Origin: Streptomyces rhizosphaerihabitans
Lineage (GTDB): Bacteria > Actinomycetota > Actinomycetes > Streptomycetales > Streptomycetaceae
DNA: 44,478 nt
Direction: 5' to 3'
NCBI RefSeq assembly: GCF_025399795.1
Contig: NZ_JAODTZ010000063.1
Coordinates: forward strand, 1 to 44,478
Of this stretch, positions 42,270 to 44,478 are shown one piece after another; position 1 is the stretch's first letter; each line of letters opens with the position of its first letter. The notes under the pieces are model-generated. The model was not told the origin of the DNA. It was given only the letters and a program-made list of their open reading frames with translations, and searched no databases. The translations under genes and the position numbers were made by a program.

Positions 42270-42395
42270 CCTGATGGGGCATGGCTGCATGCGGATGAGG
42301 GGGTGCCCTCGCTGCGCAACTGCAGCCCGGATGGCGGAAGGGCGGGGTGACGATCCGACCGGCACTGCCGAAGACGCCATTGCGGGTTGGGGCAC

Positions 42396-42968
42396 TCATG
42401 ACCGCTTCCTCGCCTGGCCAGCGGGACCGTGGCGGTGCTGGGCCCGCATGCGGGTGCCCGCCTGGTGCAAGAGCCGGTAGACCGTGCCGGCGGAGTAGTT
42501 GCACTCCTGGGCGAGTTTCGGGACCGTGGCCCCGGCTTCGTACTGCGCCCGCAGGGACAGCGCGAGCGCCTGCCGCTCAGCGGCCTGCGCTGCCGAGCGC
42601 ATCCGCAGCGTCTGCTGCGTGGTGCGCACGGTGCCGCCGGCCTCGATCAGCAGACTTCGGGCACCACGCCTCGTCTCTCCCGCAGTTGCTGCGAGTTCGG
42701 CGAGAGTCGCGCCGTGCTCGTCGTACAGCGCACGAAGATGGGTCGCGAGACGTTGGCGCATTTGGGGGTCCTTGCGCAGCCGACGGGTTTGCCAGGAGGT
42801 GCGCATCGCGGTTCCGGCGTCGTGCAGCCGGTTGAGGACGGTGCCGTACGACAGGCCGCTGGCGGCGACGAGTTCGTCGACCGTGGCGCCGGACTCGTAC
42901 TGCTCGCGAAGCGCTTGGGCGGTGACCTCATCGCTGTGACTGGCCGGGGTTGGAGGGGTTGGGTTCAT
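42396..42968 (-). CDS. Protein with three helix-turn-helix repeats
   Basis: This 190-residue protein consists of three similar units of about 39 residues (19-57, 78-117, 139-177). Each begins LRxxYxxGAT and continues through a helix-turn-helix: VDELVAASGLSYGTVLNRLH, LAELAATAGETRRGARSLLI, VPKLAQECNYSAGTVYRLLH. Each ends with AG(G/T) and a basic TxMR-like segment. Three linked DNA-binding units should read an extended repeated site. Its start overlaps the stop of the rep-like gene (ATGA) and it is followed by parA. A copy-number or partition regulator is a reasonable inference. Confidence 0.85.
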   Translation of the reverse strand: MNPTPPTPASHSDEVTAQALREQYESGATVDELVAASGLSYGTVLNRLHDAGTAMRTSWQTRRLRKDPQMRQRLATHLRALYDEHGATLAELAATAGETRRGARSLLIEAGGTVRTTQQTLRMRSAAQAAERQALALSLRAQYEAGATVPKLAQECNYSAGTVYRLLHQAGTRMRAQHRHGPAGQARKRS

Positions 42969-44470
42969 GCTGCGGACTCCCATTCGCTGAGGGCTTCGGC
43001 ATGGGCAGCGGCCAGCTCGTCGTAACTGCGCTGGTCGGCAGGGGTGATGAGGATCAGCCGTCCATCGGTGGCGATCCGCCAGTCGGGAGTGGCGCGGCCG
43101 GTGACCGGATCGAGGACGTGCCCGTAGGAGGTGTGCCACGCGGACGAGACTTCGTCGGGGCGTGGCGTGGGGACCAGGACCTGGCGGCCGTCGCGGACGA
43201 TCACCACGGCTCTGCTGCGGTGCTCTGCAAGCCGGTTCAACGCCTCCCGGTACGCCGCGCGTTGGGCCGCGTGCAGGGCCTTGCGCTGGGTGGCGAGACC
43301 CGTGGTGCCGTATTGCTCTGCCACGGTGTCCCAGCCGTGTGCTGGCTCCAGGGCCGGGCAGGTATCAGCCTCGGGAAGGCTGTTACCGAGGCCCTCCAGA
43401 GCCCGGGGCGCGAGAGCCCAGGTCTCCCCGGTGTGGTGCACGAGACCGTGCTCGGCGAGGCGTCGCAGGGTCCGGTAGGTGGTCGCGCGGGAGACCGAGG
43501 ACGTACCGACGAGCTCACCAACTGTCTGATCGGGTCGCTGGTGCAGAGCGCTGATGATCATGAGGGCGGCGCTGCCGAGGCCGTGGTGGGCGAAGGCGTC
43601 GTGGCCCATCAGACGGCCGAGGACGGTGGAGTCGATGTCGGCCGTCGTGGCCGTCTCAGGGGTGGTCCACTCCTCAAGTGCCGGGTCGGGGGGGGACTGA
43701 GTGGTCCGGAAACGAGACAGCGAAGTGGGGGCTCCGTGACTGGGGGTGCTGCCGTTGTCGAGGTACCAGGTCGAGCCCTCCCGGCCGTGGCCCACCCGCA
43801 GCCGGCGCAGCCAGCCCCCCGGTTTGAGGACCGTCTCGTAGACGACGCGCAGCGTCGTCCGGGAGATCCCGGCTTGCTCCGCGGTCTGCCGCTCACTGGC
43901 GTGATGCAGCGGACCGCCCGCGATCTCGGCGAAGTTCAGGTGTGCCCGCAGCACCCGCAGCGCGGTCCGTCCCCGCTCCCCGCGCCAGGGCGTGGTCTCG
44001 ATGCGGTCGCGTAGCGCGGCGAGAATTTCGTACGCGTCGTGTCGCGACTCCAACGCCCTGGTGGTGCTGACCGCTTCAGAGGCGCTGTCCCAGACCCGGC
44101 GGATGTAGTCCAGAGCGCGCGACTGCCCGGAGCGCAAGGCGATGTGCCGGGCGTGCCGTCCGCCCTCGTGCTCAGGGTGCAGCAGCAGTTGGGTCAGCTG
44201 GTCGCCGGTGCCGCCGGCGCGGGCTACGTGGCAGGCGATGGCCGCGGTGATCCGGTGCCCGTGTTCGGCTGCGCCCTGGCGATCGGCGCGCAGGACAACG
44301 GCCCGGCCGCTGGAGTCGAGCCTGGTGTAACTGCCGCTCGCGTAGCGGCCGGTGAGGTCGCCGAGCAGGATCAGATCGGCCGCAGCCGAGGACAGTCGGG
44401 AAAGGCCCAGGGGACCGCGGAGGTGGGTGAGCTGTCGTTGGGGGAGTGGCTGGTGGGTGCTGTCTGACAC
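42965..44470 (-). CDS. Plasmid rep-like protein with two winged-helix regions
   Basis: This 501-residue cytoplasmic protein has one winged helix-turn-helix around residues 190-230 (ERQTAEQAGISRTTLRVVYE). A second lies around 310-360 (TVGELVGTSSVSRATTYRTL). The N-terminal 150 residues include RVWDSASEAVSTTRALESRH. The position ahead of HTH, parA and parB-like genes is that of replication or maintenance genes on Streptomyces linear plasmids, so a replication-associated role is inferred. I do not recognise a replication motif itself. The start at 44470 lies eight bases from the window edge, so the promoter is not visible. Confidence 0.7.
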   Translation of the reverse strand: MSDSTHQPLPQRQLTHLRGPLGLSRLSSAAADLILLGDLTGRYASGSYTRLDSSGRAVVLRADRQGAAEHGHRITAAIACHVARAGGTGDQLTQLLLHPEHEGGRHARHIALRSGQSRALDYIRRVWDSASEAVSTTRALESRHDAYEILAALRDRIETTPWRGERGRTALRVLRAHLNFAEIAGGPLHHASERQTAEQAGISRTTLRVVYETVLKPGGWLRRLRVGHGREGSTWYLDNGSTPSHGAPTSLSRFRTTQSPPDPALEEWTTPETATTADIDSTVLGRLMGHDAFAHHGLGSAALMIISALHQRPDQTVGELVGTSSVSRATTYRTLRRLAEHGLVHHTGETWALAPRALEGLGNSLPEADTCPALEPAHGWDTVAEQYGTTGLATQRKALHAAQRAAYREALNRLAEHRSRAVVIVRDGRQVLVPTPRPDEVSSAWHTSYGHVLDPVTGRATPDWRIATDGRLILITPADQRSYDELAAAHAEALSEWESAA

Positions 44471-44478
44471 GGTGGGGT

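Noticed and set aside
42950..44014. 354-codon open frame on the plus strand
   Set aside because: Antisense to the rep-like gene, whose winged-helix motifs and ATGA coupling support the minus strand.

Overview
The window is high-GC actinobacterial DNA, almost certainly Streptomyces. The GC-rich third codon positions, the GTG starts and ATGA/GTGA gene overlaps, and the gene families all fit: gas-vesicle gvpO/A/G/Y/Z, ANTAR, DUF6131, DUF6192, DUF6286, DUF6300 and DUF6479 proteins, and SigB-family sigma factors. A rep-like gene, a ParA gene and ParB/ribbon-helix-helix-like genes sit at the right end, so the piece is probably a linear plasmid or an accessory chromosome arm. Gene remnants are very common, which fits such a region.

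Layout. 1-3.6 kb: a cold-shock protein, then a tightly overlapped RsbQ-RsbP-STAS operon of energy-stress type. 4.2-6.6 kb: a graveyard (TPR protein, DUF1998/DrmB C-terminus, IS5 transposase, membrane protein). 6.9-10.3 kb: a PRC-barrel protein and an Asp23/AmaP-type envelope-stress operon. 10.6-14.5 kb: a gas-vesicle cluster with intact gvpO, A, G, Y and Z but broken gvpF, J and K. 14.6-20 kb: DUF6131 protein, DUF2231 remnant, SRPBCC protein, an ADF/cofilin-like protein, a transaldolase with an extra C-terminal domain, and a zinc alcohol dehydrogenase. 20-25.9 kb: PRC-barrel protein, DUF6192, ANTAR, RsbW-like kinase, STAS protein and a truncated SigB-family sigma gene. 26.3-27.4 kb: a three-gene DUF4235/DUF3618/holin-like membrane operon. 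28.7-31.8 kb: an operon of acyl-CoA dehydrogenase-like protein, PIG-L deacetylase, methyltransferase and a frameshifted glycosyltransferase. 32-38 kb: Dps, DJ-1/PfpI, DUF6479, an APC permease and a YihY protein. 38.8-40 kb: a multiply frameshifted sigma gene coupled to an ANTAR gene. 40.2-44.5 kb: plasmid maintenance genes on the minus strand.

Common theme. Most intact genes belong to general stress physiology: Dps, Asp23, PRC-barrel, DUF3618/holin, PfpI, cold shock, Rsb-type partner switching. I see several promoter-like elements of the Streptomyces SigB type (G-N2-T, 14-16 bp spacer, GGGTAC) ahead of the SRPBCC, alcohol dehydrogenase, Dps and DUF6479 genes and the broken sigma gene. Weaker ones precede the YihY and holin-operon genes. 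I infer that the window is a stress island. It carries partner-switch regulators but only broken local sigma genes, so it would depend on a SigB-like sigma factor encoded elsewhere.

The most unusual items are the bacterial ADF/cofilin-like protein, a 10-bp hairpin that covers the rsbQ ribosome-binding site, the two-part transaldolase, the protein with three helix-turn-helix repeats, and palindromes ahead of the partition genes. All assignments come from reading translated sequence against remembered family patterns; no database search was run.
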